Source: Peribacillus sp. Bi96 (GTDB lineage: Bacteria; Bacillota; Bacilli; Bacillales; DSM-1321). Taken from it: DNA of 64,000 nucleotides. Every line of letters begins with the position of its first letter. Position 1 is the first letter of the stretch. This document shows, piece after piece, positions 27,427 to 36,543 of this stretch. Location of the stretch: NCBI RefSeq assembly GCF_918698115.1, contig NZ_CAKKLV010000004.1:248001-312000 (forward strand). Reading direction: 5' to 3'. The notes beneath the pieces were generated by a model. The model was given only the letters and a program-made list of their open reading frames with translations, searched no databases and was not told the origin of the DNA. Both the position numbers and the translations under genes were made by a program.

Positions 27427-27455
27427 CAAAAAGCCCGATTATAAGAAATCGGGCT
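27427..27455 (-). terminator. nsrR terminator overlapping its stop codon
   Basis: On the minus strand GAGCCCGATT...AATCGGGCTTTTT forms a stem plus T-run. Confidence 0.8.
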
Positions 27456-27903
27456 CTTGGTCATTATGCTTTACCGAATCGAAATAGGCTTTGAGCATCA
27501 CTTTATTTTCGCTGAAGTCTGCAATCGTATATTGGTCAAGGACCTGTAGAAAAGCGTCCAAGGCATTATTCAGGACAAATTTCAAAGAACAAACAGGAGA
27601 AATCACACAATTATCGTGATCTTTAAAGCATTCCACTAAATAAAAATCCTCCTCGGTCTTCCGTACCAGTTCACCTACATTTATTTCAGCAGGTGATTTT
27701 GCAAGCCGGAAACCGCCATTTCTTCCACGTATCGTCTCTATATATCCTAATTTCCCTAGATTATGAACAATCTTCATCAAATGATTTTTAGATAGTTGAT
27801 AAACCTCTGAAATTTCTTTTATATTGGATAATTTGCTTTGGTCGTGGGAAGCTAGGTAAATCAACACTCTAAGTGAGTAATCGGAATAACTCGTCAACCT
27901 CAT
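27439..27903 (-). CDS. nsrR: NsrR, nitric-oxide-sensing Rrf2-family repressor
   Basis: This 154-aa Rrf2-type winged-helix repressor binds a 4Fe-4S cluster that reacts with NO. The N-terminal DNA-binding part reads LTSYSDYSLRVLIYLA and SKNHLMKIVHNLGKLGYIETIRGRNGG. The cluster ligands are Cys92, Cys99 and Cys105 in ECFKDHDNCVISPVC. It is divergent from hmp, its classic target, with a palindrome in front of hmp. Similarity to B. subtilis NsrR runs over the whole length. Confidence 0.93.
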   Translation of the reverse strand: MRLTSYSDYSLRVLIYLASHDQSKLSNIKEISEVYQLSKNHLMKIVHNLGKLGYIETIRGRNGGFRLAKSPAEINVGELVRKTEEDFYLVECFKDHDNCVISPVCSLKFVLNNALDAFLQVLDQYTIADFSENKVMLKAYFDSVKHNDQEPDFL

Positions 27904-28002
27904 GTTTTATCGCCTCACATTCTATCCCCATTTGACTATATCATAAATGTGAACATTTTATAAACATGAAAACTTATTTCTTGAAAAGATGTATTAGAAA
28001 TA

Positions 28003-28055
28003 TTGCTTTAAATACAAATTCGTTTTAATATAAACATGTATTTAAAATACTTGTT
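28003..28055 (+). promoter_or_regulatory. hmp promoter and NsrR-type operator
   Basis: TTGCTT (28003-28008), a 17-bp spacer and TAATAT (28026-28031) form the promoter. A 23-bp near-perfect palindrome follows at 28033-28055 (AACATGTATTT against AAATACTTGTT, one mismatched pair). It overlaps the start site and resembles the AT-rich NsrR site. Confidence 0.75.
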
Positions 28056-28074
28056 AATGAAGAGAGGTTTATCT

Positions 28075-29283
28075 ATGCTATCCCAGAAAACGATCGATAT
28101 TATCAAATCCACTGTACCTGTTTTAGAAGTACATGGTACAACTATAACAACTGTATTCTACAAAAATCTTTTCGAAGCACATCCTGAATTATTAAATGTT
28201 TTCAATCACGCCAATCAGAAAAAAGGGCGTCAGCAAACTGCACTTTCCAACACGGTTTTGGCTGCAGCTAAACATATAGATCAACTTGAAACGATATTAC
28301 CTGCCGTAAAGCAAATAGCACAAAAACACAGAAGTCTCGCAGTTAAACCGGAACATTATCCCATTGTAGGACAATATCTATTAGGTGCTATCAAGGAAGT
28401 ATTACAAGATGCTGCTACAGAAGAAATTCTCCAAGCTTGGGGAGAGGCCTATGGAGTCATTGCCGATGTATTCATTAGCATCGAAAAGGAAATGTACGAC
28501 CAAGCTTCCAATCAGGTCGGTGGATGGTCGGATTTCAAACCATTCACTGTGGTTGAAAAAGTACGAGAAAGTGATGTAATCACTTCCTTTTATTTAAAGC
28601 CATCAAATGAAGATGAGGTTCCATCATTTCTTCCTGGACAATATATCACCGTTCGTATCGAGATACCAGGTGAACGATATTTATTCAACCGTCAATATAG
28701 TTTGTCCGATGTACCAGGAAAAGATTACTTCCGGATTTCCGTTAAAAAAGAAAAGCCGGGAATCTCTCCTGATGGTAGGGTCTCTAACTACTTACATGAA
28801 TCCATTCAGATGGGCGACAGTATAGACGTAACGGCTCCTGCAGGTGATTTCACGATCGATTTGGAAAAACGAACACCTGCAGTATTCTTGAGCGGAGGCG
28901 TTGGCATAACACCTTTCATGAGTATGGTCCATGCCGTAGCTGAACAAAAACCTGATCGTGATGTCCAATTCATTCATGCGTCCGATAATGGTCATTTACA
29001 GCCGTTTAGAATGGAATTAATAGATATTAAACACAAGCTTGCCAGCTATCAATTATCCTTTGTTTTTAAAAATCCGAGTGAGGATGATAAGAACATGCCG
29101 AATTTTGAGAAGGAAGGGTATATCGATAAGGAATTATTGAGCCGTCATGTAAAACCTGAAGCTGATTATTATGTGTGTGGTCCTGTTCCTTTCATGAAAG
29201 CCATCATCACTTACCTAAAAGAGTTGGGGATCGACTCGGATAAAATTCACTATGAGTTCTTTGGACCGGCCATAGCGTTATAA
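28075..29283 (+). CDS. hmp: flavohemoglobin (nitric oxide dioxygenase)
   Basis: This 402-aa Hmp oxidises NO to nitrate with NAD(P)H. The globin domain (1-138) shows [18 protein letters not shown] and the proximal haem His in [13 protein letters not shown]. The FAD domain has FNRQYSLS, and the NAD domain has [14 protein letters not shown] and [13 protein letters not shown] 28075 follows AGAGAGGTTT; an in-frame ATG at 28036 lies inside the operator and is rejected. It faces nsrR, and NO-inducible control is inferred. Confidence 0.95.
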   Translation: MLSQKTIDIIKSTVPVLEVHGTTITTVFYKNLFEAHPELLNVFNHANQKKGRQQTALSNTVLAAAKHIDQLETILPAVKQIAQKHRSLAVKPEHYPIVGQYLLGAIKEVLQDAATEEILQAWGEAYGVIADVFISIEKEMYDQASNQVGGWSDFKPFTVVEKVRESDVITSFYLKPSNEDEVPSFLPGQYITVRIEIPGERYLFNRQYSLSDVPGKDYFRISVKKEKPGISPDGRVSNYLHESIQMGDSIDVTAPAGDFTIDLEKRTPAVFLSGGVGITPFMSMVHAVAEQKPDRDVQFIHASDNGHLQPFRMELIDIKHKLASYQLSFVFKNPSEDDKNMPNFEKEGYIDKELLSRHVKPEADYYVCGPVPFMKAIITYLKELGIDSDKIHYEFFGPAIAL

Positions 29284-29307
29284 GGTTCATTCATCTTAGG
29301 AATGTTA

Positions 29308-29338
29308 TTGACATCAAGAAGATAATTTAGCATACTAT
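29308..29338 (+). promoter_or_regulatory. proBA promoter
   Basis: TTGACA (29308-29313) with CATACT at 17 bp or TACTAT at 19 bp stands upstream of the T-box leader. Confidence 0.6.
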
Positions 29339-29351
29339 ATTAAAACCATGA

Positions 29352-29586
29352 ACGTTGAGAGAAGATTAGTATGCGAGAATTACTGTGACAGAGAGCGGCG
29401 TCAATTGCTGGAAGACCCGCGACAGGAAAGCGCAGAACCTGCTTCTTGAGTCCTATGCAAAACATAGGCGCAGATCCTGGCGTTAACAGGCAAAGTGGAA
29501 TGCATCAACTTGCATTCAATGAAGGTGGTACCACGGAGAGAAGCCCTTTTCGTCCTTATTTCAAGGATGAAAAGGGCTTTTTTTCA
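29352..29586 (+). promoter_or_regulatory. proline-specific T-box riboswitch with terminator
   Basis: Stem I begins near GAGAGAAGATTAGTATGCG (29357). The specifier side reads GAACCTGC, with CCT (Pro) at 29438-29440. The T-box AAGGTGGTACCACGG lies at 29522-29536, and the terminator GAAGCCCTTTTC/GAAAAGGGCTTTTTTT at 29540-29586. Uncharged tRNA-Pro should favour the antiterminator and turn on proBA. Confidence 0.92.
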
Positions 29587-29617
29587 TGTCTATGCTATTT
29601 ATTGGAGGAAAAAATCG

Positions 29618-30706
29618 ATGGAAAAGAAGCGCATCGTTGTAAAGATAGGAAGTAGTTCTTTAACGAATACACAAGGTGAAATCGACCAAAACAAATTTTC
29701 CGATCATATCCAGGCTGTGGCAGCATTAAGGAAAGCGGGACATGAAGTGGTCCTTGTTTCATCAGGTGCGGTAGCGACAGGTTTTCGCAAGCTCGGATAT
29801 CCTACGAGACCTGTCACTCTTAAAGGGAAACAAGCGGCTGCAGCTGTAGGGCAAAGCCTATTGATACAGTCATATATGGAACAATTAGGGCACTTTGGAA
29901 TCGTTCCAGCGCAGATTTTATTGACACGGAAAGATTTCTCGAAAAAAGATCGATATCAAAATGCATATGCAACATTAATGGAATTACTTGAACGCGGCAT
30001 ACTTCCAATTATTAATGAAAACGATACGGTATCGGTCGAAGAGTTGACATTCGGTGACAATGATATGCTTTCAGCCCTCGTGAGCGGGTTGGTTCACGCT
30101 AACCATTTGATCATTTTAACGGATATTAATGGGCTTTATGATTCCAATCCCCAAACAAATCCAAGTGCCAAACGATTTGATAAGCTTTCCGAAGTTACGG
30201 CGGATTTATTGCAAATGGCCGAAGGAGCTGGTTCCAGTGTTGGTACAGGTGGTATGAAATCGAAGCTGATTGCAGCCCAAACAGCACTGTCTCTGGGAGT
30301 GAAAGTATTTATCGGATCTGGTGAAGGGAGTGAAAAACTTCTTACGACCCTGGAGGGCAATGGTGATGGCACCTATATCGGCAATGATGTCTTGACGACT
30401 GTAACGAAAAACAAACAGTGGATTTCCCTTCATTCACAAGTATCCGGAAAAATATTCGTTGATGAAGGTGCTGAAAAGGCTTTAGTTTCAAATGGCAGCA
30501 GTCTATTACCGGCTGGGATTTATGAAATTAAAGGTGTGTTCAGTAAGGGGGATGTCGTCGAGGTCTATGGTGCAAATGGATTATTGGGGCGGGGGGAGGT
30601 TCTTTATTCTGACGAAGAATTAAAACAGGCTATGGGCAAGCGGACAACCGAGCTTGTGTTCACATCCATAGAGGTCATCCACCGCGATAAATGGGTGAAA
30701 GCATAG
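29618..30706 (+). CDS. proB: glutamate 5-kinase
   Basis: ProB phosphorylates glutamate in the first step of proline synthesis. The amino-acid kinase domain (1-255) shows [33 protein letters not shown] and [11 protein letters not shown]-terminal PUA domain follows (about 275-355). Length is 362 aa. ATG 29618 has TTGGAGG upstream; a longer reading from 29495 would run through the T-box and is rejected. It forms an operon with proA under proline T-box control, the arrangement for biosynthetic (not osmotic) proline. Confidence 0.95.
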   Translation: MEKKRIVVKIGSSSLTNTQGEIDQNKFSDHIQAVAALRKAGHEVVLVSSGAVATGFRKLGYPTRPVTLKGKQAAAAVGQSLLIQSYMEQLGHFGIVPAQILLTRKDFSKKDRYQNAYATLMELLERGILPIINENDTVSVEELTFGDNDMLSALVSGLVHANHLIILTDINGLYDSNPQTNPSAKRFDKLSEVTADLLQMAEGAGSSVGTGGMKSKLIAAQTALSLGVKVFIGSGEGSEKLLTTLEGNGDGTYIGNDVLTTVTKNKQWISLHSQVSGKIFVDEGAEKALVSNGSSLLPAGIYEIKGVFSKGDVVEVYGANGLLGRGEVLYSDEELKQAMGKRTTELVFTSIEVIHRDKWVKA

Positions 30707-30748
30707 GGGAAGATCAATTTTAGCGAAGGAAAAGGGGGCAATTTGAAA

Positions 30749-31996
30749 ATGAGTGAAGTGATTGCGAAAGGAAAGGCAGCGAAAGCAGCAAGTTTCCAGC
30801 TAATTGGATTGACAACGGAAAAGAAGAATGAAGCACTTGAGAAAATTGCCAAGCAACTTATTATCGATAAAGATTTTTTGATAAAAGAAAACCAAAAGGA
30901 TCTGGAAGATGGCAGGAAAAAAGGCTTCAGTGAGTCTACATTGGATCGAATTATGTTAAATGGTAACCGTATAGATGACATGGCTGCGGCCATTATGCTT
31001 TTAATCGATTTAAATGATCCAATTGGGGAACAATTGGAGACGATCGAAAAAGAGAATGGTTTATTAATTAAAAAGTTACGGGTGCCGATCGGTGTAATCG
31101 GGATGATTTATGAAGCAAGGCCGAACGTGACCATCGATGCAGCTACATTATCCTTGAAAACGGGGAACGCCGTCCTATTAAGGGGCAGCTCGTCAGCCAA
31201 GAACTCGAATATGGCCCTAGTCTCTTCCATTCATAAAGCTTTAGAGAAAACGGAAATTCCAGTGGACGCTGTTCAGTTAATCGAGGATACAAGCCGTGAA
31301 ACCGCTAAGGAACTTTTTCATCTTAATGAGTATTTAGATGTTTTGATTCCCCGCGGTGGAAAGAATTTAATTGAAACGGTCATTAAGGAGTCCACTGTTC
31401 CCGTCCTCGAAACGGGGGCAGGTAATTGTCATATTTTCATTGATCAAACGGCAGATATCACCATGGTTGAGAAGATTGTATTGAACGGTAAAACACAGCG
31501 GCCTTCCGTATGCAATGCAATTGAGAGCCTTTTAATACACGGAAAATGGTTTGAAGAAAATGGAAAACGAATTTTGGAAATCCTCGACGAAAAGGGTATT
31601 GAAGTTTACGGAGACAAAGCAGTTTGTAACGCTTTTCCGAAAGCGAAAACGGCTACGGAGGAAGATTGGTCAACTGAATACCTAGCATTGAAAATCAGCG
31701 TGAAAGTAGTAAACGGTGTATCGGATGCCATTGAACACATTAACCGATACGGTACGAAACATTCCGAAGCAATCCTAACAGAAGATGAACAAAACGCTTC
31801 CTTATTTTTAAATAAAGTAGATGCAGCAGCCGTTTATCACAATGCTTCCACTCGCTTTACAGATGGTTTTGAATTCGGTTATGGAGCAGAAATCGGCATA
31901 TCCACGCAAAAGCTTCATGCACGTGGACCAATGGGTTTACCTGCCTTAACATCGAGCAAGTATTTCATTTATGGCCAGGGGCAAATCCGGGAGTGA
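30749..31996 (+). CDS. proA: gamma-glutamyl phosphate reductase
   Basis: ProA reduces gamma-glutamyl phosphate to glutamate semialdehyde. The 415-aa protein has the ALDH fold with [43 protein letters not shown], the catalytic Cys in [12 protein letters not shown], and the C-terminal [16 protein letters not shown] 30749 has GGGGG ten bases upstream; TTG 30743 is too close. It lies 42 bp after proB. Confidence 0.95.
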   Translation: MSEVIAKGKAAKAASFQLIGLTTEKKNEALEKIAKQLIIDKDFLIKENQKDLEDGRKKGFSESTLDRIMLNGNRIDDMAAAIMLLIDLNDPIGEQLETIEKENGLLIKKLRVPIGVIGMIYEARPNVTIDAATLSLKTGNAVLLRGSSSAKNSNMALVSSIHKALEKTEIPVDAVQLIEDTSRETAKELFHLNEYLDVLIPRGGKNLIETVIKESTVPVLETGAGNCHIFIDQTADITMVEKIVLNGKTQRPSVCNAIESLLIHGKWFEENGKRILEILDEKGIEVYGDKAVCNAFPKAKTATEEDWSTEYLALKISVKVVNGVSDAIEHINRYGTKHSEAILTEDEQNASLFLNKVDAAAVYHNASTRFTDGFEFGYGAEIGISTQKLHARGPMGLPALTSSKYFIYGQGQIRE

Positions 31997-32016
31997 CATT
32001 CATTTTTGCATAGAAG

Positions 32017-32041
32017 GTTATTAAAACTCAATTAAGGGTAT
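32017..32041 (+). promoter_or_regulatory. SigmaB-type promoter
   Basis: GTTATT (32017-32022), 13 bp, then a perfect GGGTAT (32036-32041) match the SigB pattern GTTTAA-N13-15-GGGTAT. It stands 35 bp before the stress-protein ATG. Confidence 0.65.
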
Positions 32042-32076
32042 TGTATAGTACATTACTTTTAAAGGAGCAGATACTT

Positions 32077-32523
32077 ATGGACAAGAGGTTTATAGCAATA
32101 TATGAAAATGAAAATGAAGCGATTTCGGCAGTCGGAAATTTAAAGGAACAAGGATATAACTCCGATCAAATATCAGTAGTAGCAAAAAACATTGATAACT
32201 TACCAAATGAAGCTGAGGAAGTCAGCCCAGCTAAGACTGATGGATTGGTAGCTGGGGCAGCAGCTGGAGGAGCTGTCGGATTGACTGGCCTACTTATTGG
32301 AATGAGTGCATTAGCCGTACCGGGAATTGGTCCGATTTTGGCAGCAGGCCCGATTTTCGCCACGTTTGGCGGAGCGGCAGCCGGTGCAGCATCAGGAGCA
32401 GGCGGATTGAGGAAGCCATTATTGGATATTGGACTGAAGGAAGCGGAAGTCGATAAATATGTGGAAGACATCAAGTCCGGGAAAATCCTTGTCATTGCCG
32501 ATCCTTCGTTAGTTCGTAAGTAA
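32077..32523 (+). CDS. general stress protein 17M-like (YflT-type) protein
   Basis: This 148-aa protein combines an N-terminal YflT-like domain (FIAIYENENEAISAVGNLKEQGY) with a glycine/alanine-rich hydrophobic middle (about residues 58-115) that looks like a hairpin membrane segment, and a charged tail. This family is induced by general stress in Bacillus; molecular function is unknown. AAAGGAGCAG precedes the ATG. The SigB-like promoter directly upstream supports stress control. Confidence 0.78.
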   Translation: MDKRFIAIYENENEAISAVGNLKEQGYNSDQISVVAKNIDNLPNEAEEVSPAKTDGLVAGAAAGGAVGLTGLLIGMSALAVPGIGPILAAGPIFATFGGAAAGAASGAGGLRKPLLDIGLKEAEVDKYVEDIKSGKILVIADPSLVRK

Positions 32524-32599
32524 AAATCACCATGGAACAATTTAAGAAGATTGACAACAAACCCTGTCCTCAAATACCCAATATGTGTTTATTGAAAAA

Positions 32600-32637
32600 C
32601 CCCGTTCAGGATTTCTTGAACGGGATTATATGTTTTT
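32600..32637 (+). terminator. terminator downstream of the stress gene
   Basis: CCCGTTCA/TGAACGGG stem, then ATTATATGTTTTT. Confidence 0.7.
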
Positions 32638-33183
32638 AGCCTAATTTTATTATCAGTTACTAAAAAATCAAAAGGAATTCCCCATTTGTATGAAGAATAT
32701 AAGGAATATGTACTATTAGTGTGAAAGGAATGAAAATTATGAAAAAAATAGGTGATGAATAAAATGATATACCAGTAATTTGTTTTTATACTGAAGTTCA
32801 TGTTACATGCGTATTCTAACGATGAAGATCAGAGGAACATAAACATTCGAAGAAAAAGGTTAGTGGCGTTTGAATGTGACACCCATACCCCTTTAAATAG
32901 GTGACTAATGTTTTTGGATCATTATCAAAACATTCGAAAAAACCCACGATAACAGGGTTTTTTATTTTTCAAAAGAGATTTTTCATAAATGAAATATCTA
33001 AATAAATTGCGGACGATTAATTTTTTTGGAAAGTGCCAATTGGTAATCAGGATAGCAAGCCATTTAATTTTCATATGATTGAAAATTTTGCTTGCCATTC
33101 TTAGCTATCTCGATTATTTCAAGTCCATGTTTAATGCTAGTAGATAATATCCAATAAACCTATATGATTTTGAGGTGTGTGCT
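32638..33183. other. gene-free region with one orphan hairpin
   Basis: No convincing gene is seen here. AAAACCC...GGGTTTTTT at about 32937-32969 looks like a terminator without a recognisable gene in front of it, so a lost gene is possible. Confidence 0.5.
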
Positions 33184-35115
33184 TTGATAAAAATTAAACT
33201 CGTTGTTCCTCGAAAAGGGTATATAACGGACGCTTTTGAAAGATTTGAGGAATTCAACCAATTGGAAGAAGCGGAAAATAATGATGATGGTTCAGTGAAG
33301 TTTGTGTTAGAGGAGGTAGTTGTGGATGCTGATCAGATTGTGAAGCTGAAGCTTGATGCTGATGTAGTCATCTCACGGGGATTAATCACGAAGCTTTTAA
33401 AGGAATGCAATGAATTAATTCCTATCGTTGATATACCTGTACAAGGTATAGATCTCATTCGTTGTCTGTATGATTGCAAGGCACGTTTTGGCAGTAAAAA
33501 AGTGGCCGTTATTGGAGCGTTAAATATGATTTATGGCGTGGAAAACCTTTCTGATATCGTTGATTTGCCAATCCAGTCCTATATATTAAATGATATCGAG
33601 TCCTCCGCCAGTTTAGTAGATTTAGCGGTCAGTGATGGCTGTGAGGTGGTGCTAAGTGGTTTAAGTACCTGTAAATATGCTGAAGAGATAGGATTGGGAG
33701 CCATTCTCGTTAATACTGGAAAGGAATCATTTCGGCAGGCGTTGATCGAGGCGAAAAGAGTAGCTCTTGTCAGTAGAAGGGAACAGGAGAAGACCAAGCG
33801 CTATCAAACGATTCTTAATTATGCCTATGAAGGGGTTATTGCTATAGATTTAAAAGGGCAAATATCTGTATTTAATACGGCGGCTCAGGAGATATTATCC
33901 ATTTCCAAGGGGAACTTAATTGGAAATTCTATATATGAAATAATAAAGCATGGAAAATTTCGTGATATGTTTTTAAGTGACGATGAATACGAAAAAGATA
34001 TCGTTGCTTACCAATCTATTCAATTATCGGTAAAAAAAGTTGGGATATTTTTAAAAGGTAAAAAAGTGGGGGATATGGTCGCCTTTCAAGATGTTACACG
34101 CATTCAGGAAATGGAAGGGAAATTCTATCGGAAGTTACATTTACGCGGACATGTGGCTAAGTACACATTTGATGATATATTGTATCGGGGTCCCGAAATT
34201 AAGCGGACGATTGAAACAGCTCAACATTATAGTGAAGTAGATTCAAACATTCTTATAATTGGAGAAACCGGAACGGGCAAGGAAATATTCGCCCAAAGCA
34301 TACATAATCATAGCAGCCGGAAAAATAAACCGTTTGTAGCCATTAATTGCGCGGCGCTTCCCGAAAATTTATTGGAAAGTGAGCTCTTCGGATATGCAGA
34401 AGGAGCTTTCACGGGTGCTATGAAAGGCGGAAAGCAAGGATTTTTTGAACTTGCTCATAGAGGTACCATCTTTTTGGATGAAATAGGGGAAATCTCCCCA
34501 AAAATGCAAAGCCGGCTGCTCCGTGTCCTGCAAGAGCGGGAAATTATGCGCATTGGCGATGATAAAGTAATTCCGGTTGATGTGAGAATTGTGTCGGCAA
34601 CGAACAAAGACCTCATGCAAATGGTCAAAAGTAATGACTTTCGCGAAGATCTGTATTATCGCTTGAGTGTACTGGACCTTTTATTGCCTCCACTTCGGGA
34701 ACGCAGGGAGGATATTCCGTTATTGGTGAATGCTTTTATTCAGAAAGGTCATTCGGATCAAAAACAAATTAAGATTACGGATGCTGCCAAGAAAAAGCTG
34801 AGTGAAGAGAACTGGGAAGGGAATATTCGCCAATTGCAAAATTTTTGTGAGCGATTAAGCGTTCTTTATAAAGACAAGTTAATTGATGTGTACGATATCG
34901 AAATGTTTTTTCCGAATAATAGTAAAAAGAAAATAGTGTTGAAACAAGAGGAAGAAAGCGGGATGTCGCCTGGGATACATTTATCCGAGCGTGAAAGAAT
35001 TGTTCAAACGTTAATAAGGGTTAATTATAATAAGGGAAAAGCTGCCTCTGAGTTAGGGATGAGTCGCACGACTTTATGGAGAAAGATGAAAAATTTACAT
35101 ATTGAAACAAATTGA
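33184..35115 (+). CDS. sigma-54-dependent activator of the PrpR type
   Basis: This 643-aa enhancer-binding protein has an N-terminal PrpR_N-like ligand domain (about 1-170, RKGYITDAFERFEEF, VISRGLITKLL), a PAS domain (about 210-300, ILNYAYEGVIAIDLKGQIS), the AAA+ core with GETGTGKE (about 360), GAFTGA (about 407; the sigma-54 contact loop) and DEIGEIS, and a Fis-type HTH at the C-terminus (GKAASELGMSRTTLWRKM). TTG 33184 is preceded by GAGGTG; GTG 33175 is the alternative. PrpR of enteric bacteria senses 2-methylcitrate; the ligand here is unknown. It lies just upstream of a -24/-12 promoter and probably controls that operon. Confidence 0.92.
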   Translation: MIKIKLVVPRKGYITDAFERFEEFNQLEEAENNDDGSVKFVLEEVVVDADQIVKLKLDADVVISRGLITKLLKECNELIPIVDIPVQGIDLIRCLYDCKARFGSKKVAVIGALNMIYGVENLSDIVDLPIQSYILNDIESSASLVDLAVSDGCEVVLSGLSTCKYAEEIGLGAILVNTGKESFRQALIEAKRVALVSRREQEKTKRYQTILNYAYEGVIAIDLKGQISVFNTAAQEILSISKGNLIGNSIYEIIKHGKFRDMFLSDDEYEKDIVAYQSIQLSVKKVGIFLKGKKVGDMVAFQDVTRIQEMEGKFYRKLHLRGHVAKYTFDDILYRGPEIKRTIETAQHYSEVDSNILIIGETGTGKEIFAQSIHNHSSRKNKPFVAINCAALPENLLESELFGYAEGAFTGAMKGGKQGFFELAHRGTIFLDEIGEISPKMQSRLLRVLQEREIMRIGDDKVIPVDVRIVSATNKDLMQMVKSNDFREDLYYRLSVLDLLLPPLRERREDIPLLVNAFIQKGHSDQKQIKITDAAKKKLSEENWEGNIRQLQNFCERLSVLYKDKLIDVYDIEMFFPNNSKKKIVLKQEEESGMSPGIHLSERERIVQTLIRVNYNKGKAASELGMSRTTLWRKMKNLHIETN

Positions 35116-35149
35116 AACATAAAGAAACAAATTAATTCATTTTGAAACA
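35102..35149 (+). promoter_or_regulatory. phased GAAACA repeats, candidate activator binding sites
   Basis: TTGAAACA occurs at 35102, 35112 and 35142, with AAGAAACA at 35122. The GAAACA cores start at 35104, 35114, 35124 and 35144, exact 10-bp steps with one empty slot. They lie 75-120 bp upstream of the sigma-54 element, the normal place for an enhancer. The first copy is inside the end of the regulator gene. Confidence 0.6.
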
Positions 35150-35223
35150 ATTTGTTAACTTCATTTATGTCTTGATTAAGAACGAAAAGGCTTGTTTCTT
35201 GGATAATACTGATGTTTTTTATG

Positions 35224-35240
35224 TTGGCACAATTATTGTA
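35224..35240 (+). promoter_or_regulatory. sigma-54 (-24/-12) promoter
   Basis: TTGGCACAATTATTGTA fits TTGGCACN5TTGCA with one deviation, with GG and GT at the required 10-bp separation. It would drive the operon starting at 35302. Confidence 0.85.
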
Positions 35241-35301
35241 TATATACAAAGGAGTAGGAAAGATTTATCCTTCCGGGTTAACAAGAAAGGGTGGTGGGCA
35301 T

Positions 35302-36276
35302 GTGAGTCATTTAGTGTATATTCCACAAGATATTGAGAAAGAGGGCAAAAGTTATTTAGTGGAAAGAGGCTATAAGATTAAAGTAGGGTCTGACCTGGCG
35401 CAAGAAATTCTAATCGAAGAAATCAAGGATTGTGATGCAGTATTAACGAGATCGACGGCTGTAATAAATAAAGATGTTATTCAAGCAGCTGAAAACCTCA
35501 AAGTAATCGCTAAGTATGGAGTGGGCTTGGACAATATTGATATCGAAGCAGCTACAGAACGTGGCATTTATGTAACAAATACGCCAGAGGCAAATGCGAA
35601 TGCTGTAGCTGAACATGTAATGGCATTGATTTTATCATTGTCCAAAAATTTAAACTTGGCTGATAAAGAGCTGCGCAGTGGGAATTTTGCTATCCGTAAT
35701 CAACTTTTTGGCATGGACTTGGAAGGCAAGACTTTGGGGATTATTGGACTAGGTAGAATCGGCAGAATACTGGCCAAAAAGGCTTCGAAAGGCTTCGATA
35801 TGAAAGTAATTGGCTACGACCCCTATGTTACAGCCGGCATGGACTCGGAATTAGAGATAGTAACAGATTTAGAATGGTTATTCAGAAACTCTGATGTTAT
35901 AAGTCTGCATCTGCCGTTAACGAAAACAACGAAGGGTATAATCGGAAGCCGTGAGTTTACCTGGATGAAACCTTCTTCCTATTTTGTAAACGCTTCCAGG
36001 GGCGGTGTAGTGAAGGAAAGTGATTTAGTAAATGCTTTGCAAGCGGGCAAAATTGCCGGCGCTGGAATAGACGTGTTTGAAGTTGAGCCTCCTGATAAAT
36101 GGAATCCTCTTTTTAAATTGGATAATGTGATTGTCAGTCCTCATAATGCGGCATTGACGAAGGAAGGTTCGATACGGATGGCTGTACATGCTGCCATGCA
36201 AGTGGAACAAGTTCTTACTGGTGTAAAACCGAATTGGGCTGTAAATGAGCCCTTAACTAAAGGGGTGTCAATGTAA
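35302..36276 (+). CDS. D-2-hydroxyacid dehydrogenase (phosphoglycerate-dehydrogenase family)
   Basis: This 324-aa NAD-dependent D-isomer 2-hydroxyacid dehydrogenase has the nucleotide-binding motif LGIIGLGRIGRILAKKA (about residue 147), the catalytic Arg in NASRGGVVKE, a Glu in FEVEPP and the His in SPHNAAL. GTG 35302 was chosen as start (GGTGGTGGGC upstream); an in-frame extension to 35212 would cross the sigma-54 promoter. SerA would carry an extra regulatory domain, which is absent, so a catabolic hydroxyacid or 2-keto acid role fits better. First gene of the sigma-54 operon. Confidence 0.85.
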   Translation: MSHLVYIPQDIEKEGKSYLVERGYKIKVGSDLAQEILIEEIKDCDAVLTRSTAVINKDVIQAAENLKVIAKYGVGLDNIDIEAATERGIYVTNTPEANANAVAEHVMALILSLSKNLNLADKELRSGNFAIRNQLFGMDLEGKTLGIIGLGRIGRILAKKASKGFDMKVIGYDPYVTAGMDSELEIVTDLEWLFRNSDVISLHLPLTKTTKGIIGSREFTWMKPSSYFVNASRGGVVKESDLVNALQAGKIAGAGIDVFEVEPPDKWNPLFKLDNVIVSPHNAALTKEGSIRMAVHAAMQVEQVLTGVKPNWAVNEPLTKGVSM

Positions 36277-36351
36277 GTACACGTATGTTTTTTAAAATAG
36301 CAAGGTATTAAAAAGTTCAGGTTGGCATTTGTTGATAAGGATGGTGAACAA

Positions 36352-36543
36352 ATGAAGAAAATGATCTATGTGATAAGTGTGATACCAGCACTCGGCTCGC
36401 TTTTTGTTATCAATCGAATTGAACCTTATGTTTTAGGAATGCCATTTGTTCTTTTTTGGGCCATATTATGGGTATGTCTTACATCTGTATTTTTGATGAT
36501 TGCTAATAAACTTGATCCTGCAACTAAGGAGGAAGAAGACTGA
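36352..36543 (+). CDS. DUF3311 small membrane subunit
   Basis: This 63-aa protein has two hydrophobic helices and the DUF3311 pattern (PALGSLFVINRIEPYVLGMPFVL). Such proteins commonly precede sodium:solute symporters, as here, where the stop TGA overlaps the symporter ATG. ATG 36352 follows AAGGATGGTG. It is likely an accessory or stabilising subunit, by analogy. Confidence 0.82.
   Translation: MKKMIYVISVIPALGSLFVINRIEPYVLGMPFVLFWAILWVCLTSVFLMIANKLDPATKEEED

Noticed and set aside
29446-29655. 69-aa frame and the 5' extension of proB
   Set aside because: Both run through the T-box and its terminator.
35302-36276. Assignment as serine-biosynthetic SerA
   Set aside because: The C-terminal ACT/regulatory domains are missing and the context is catabolic.
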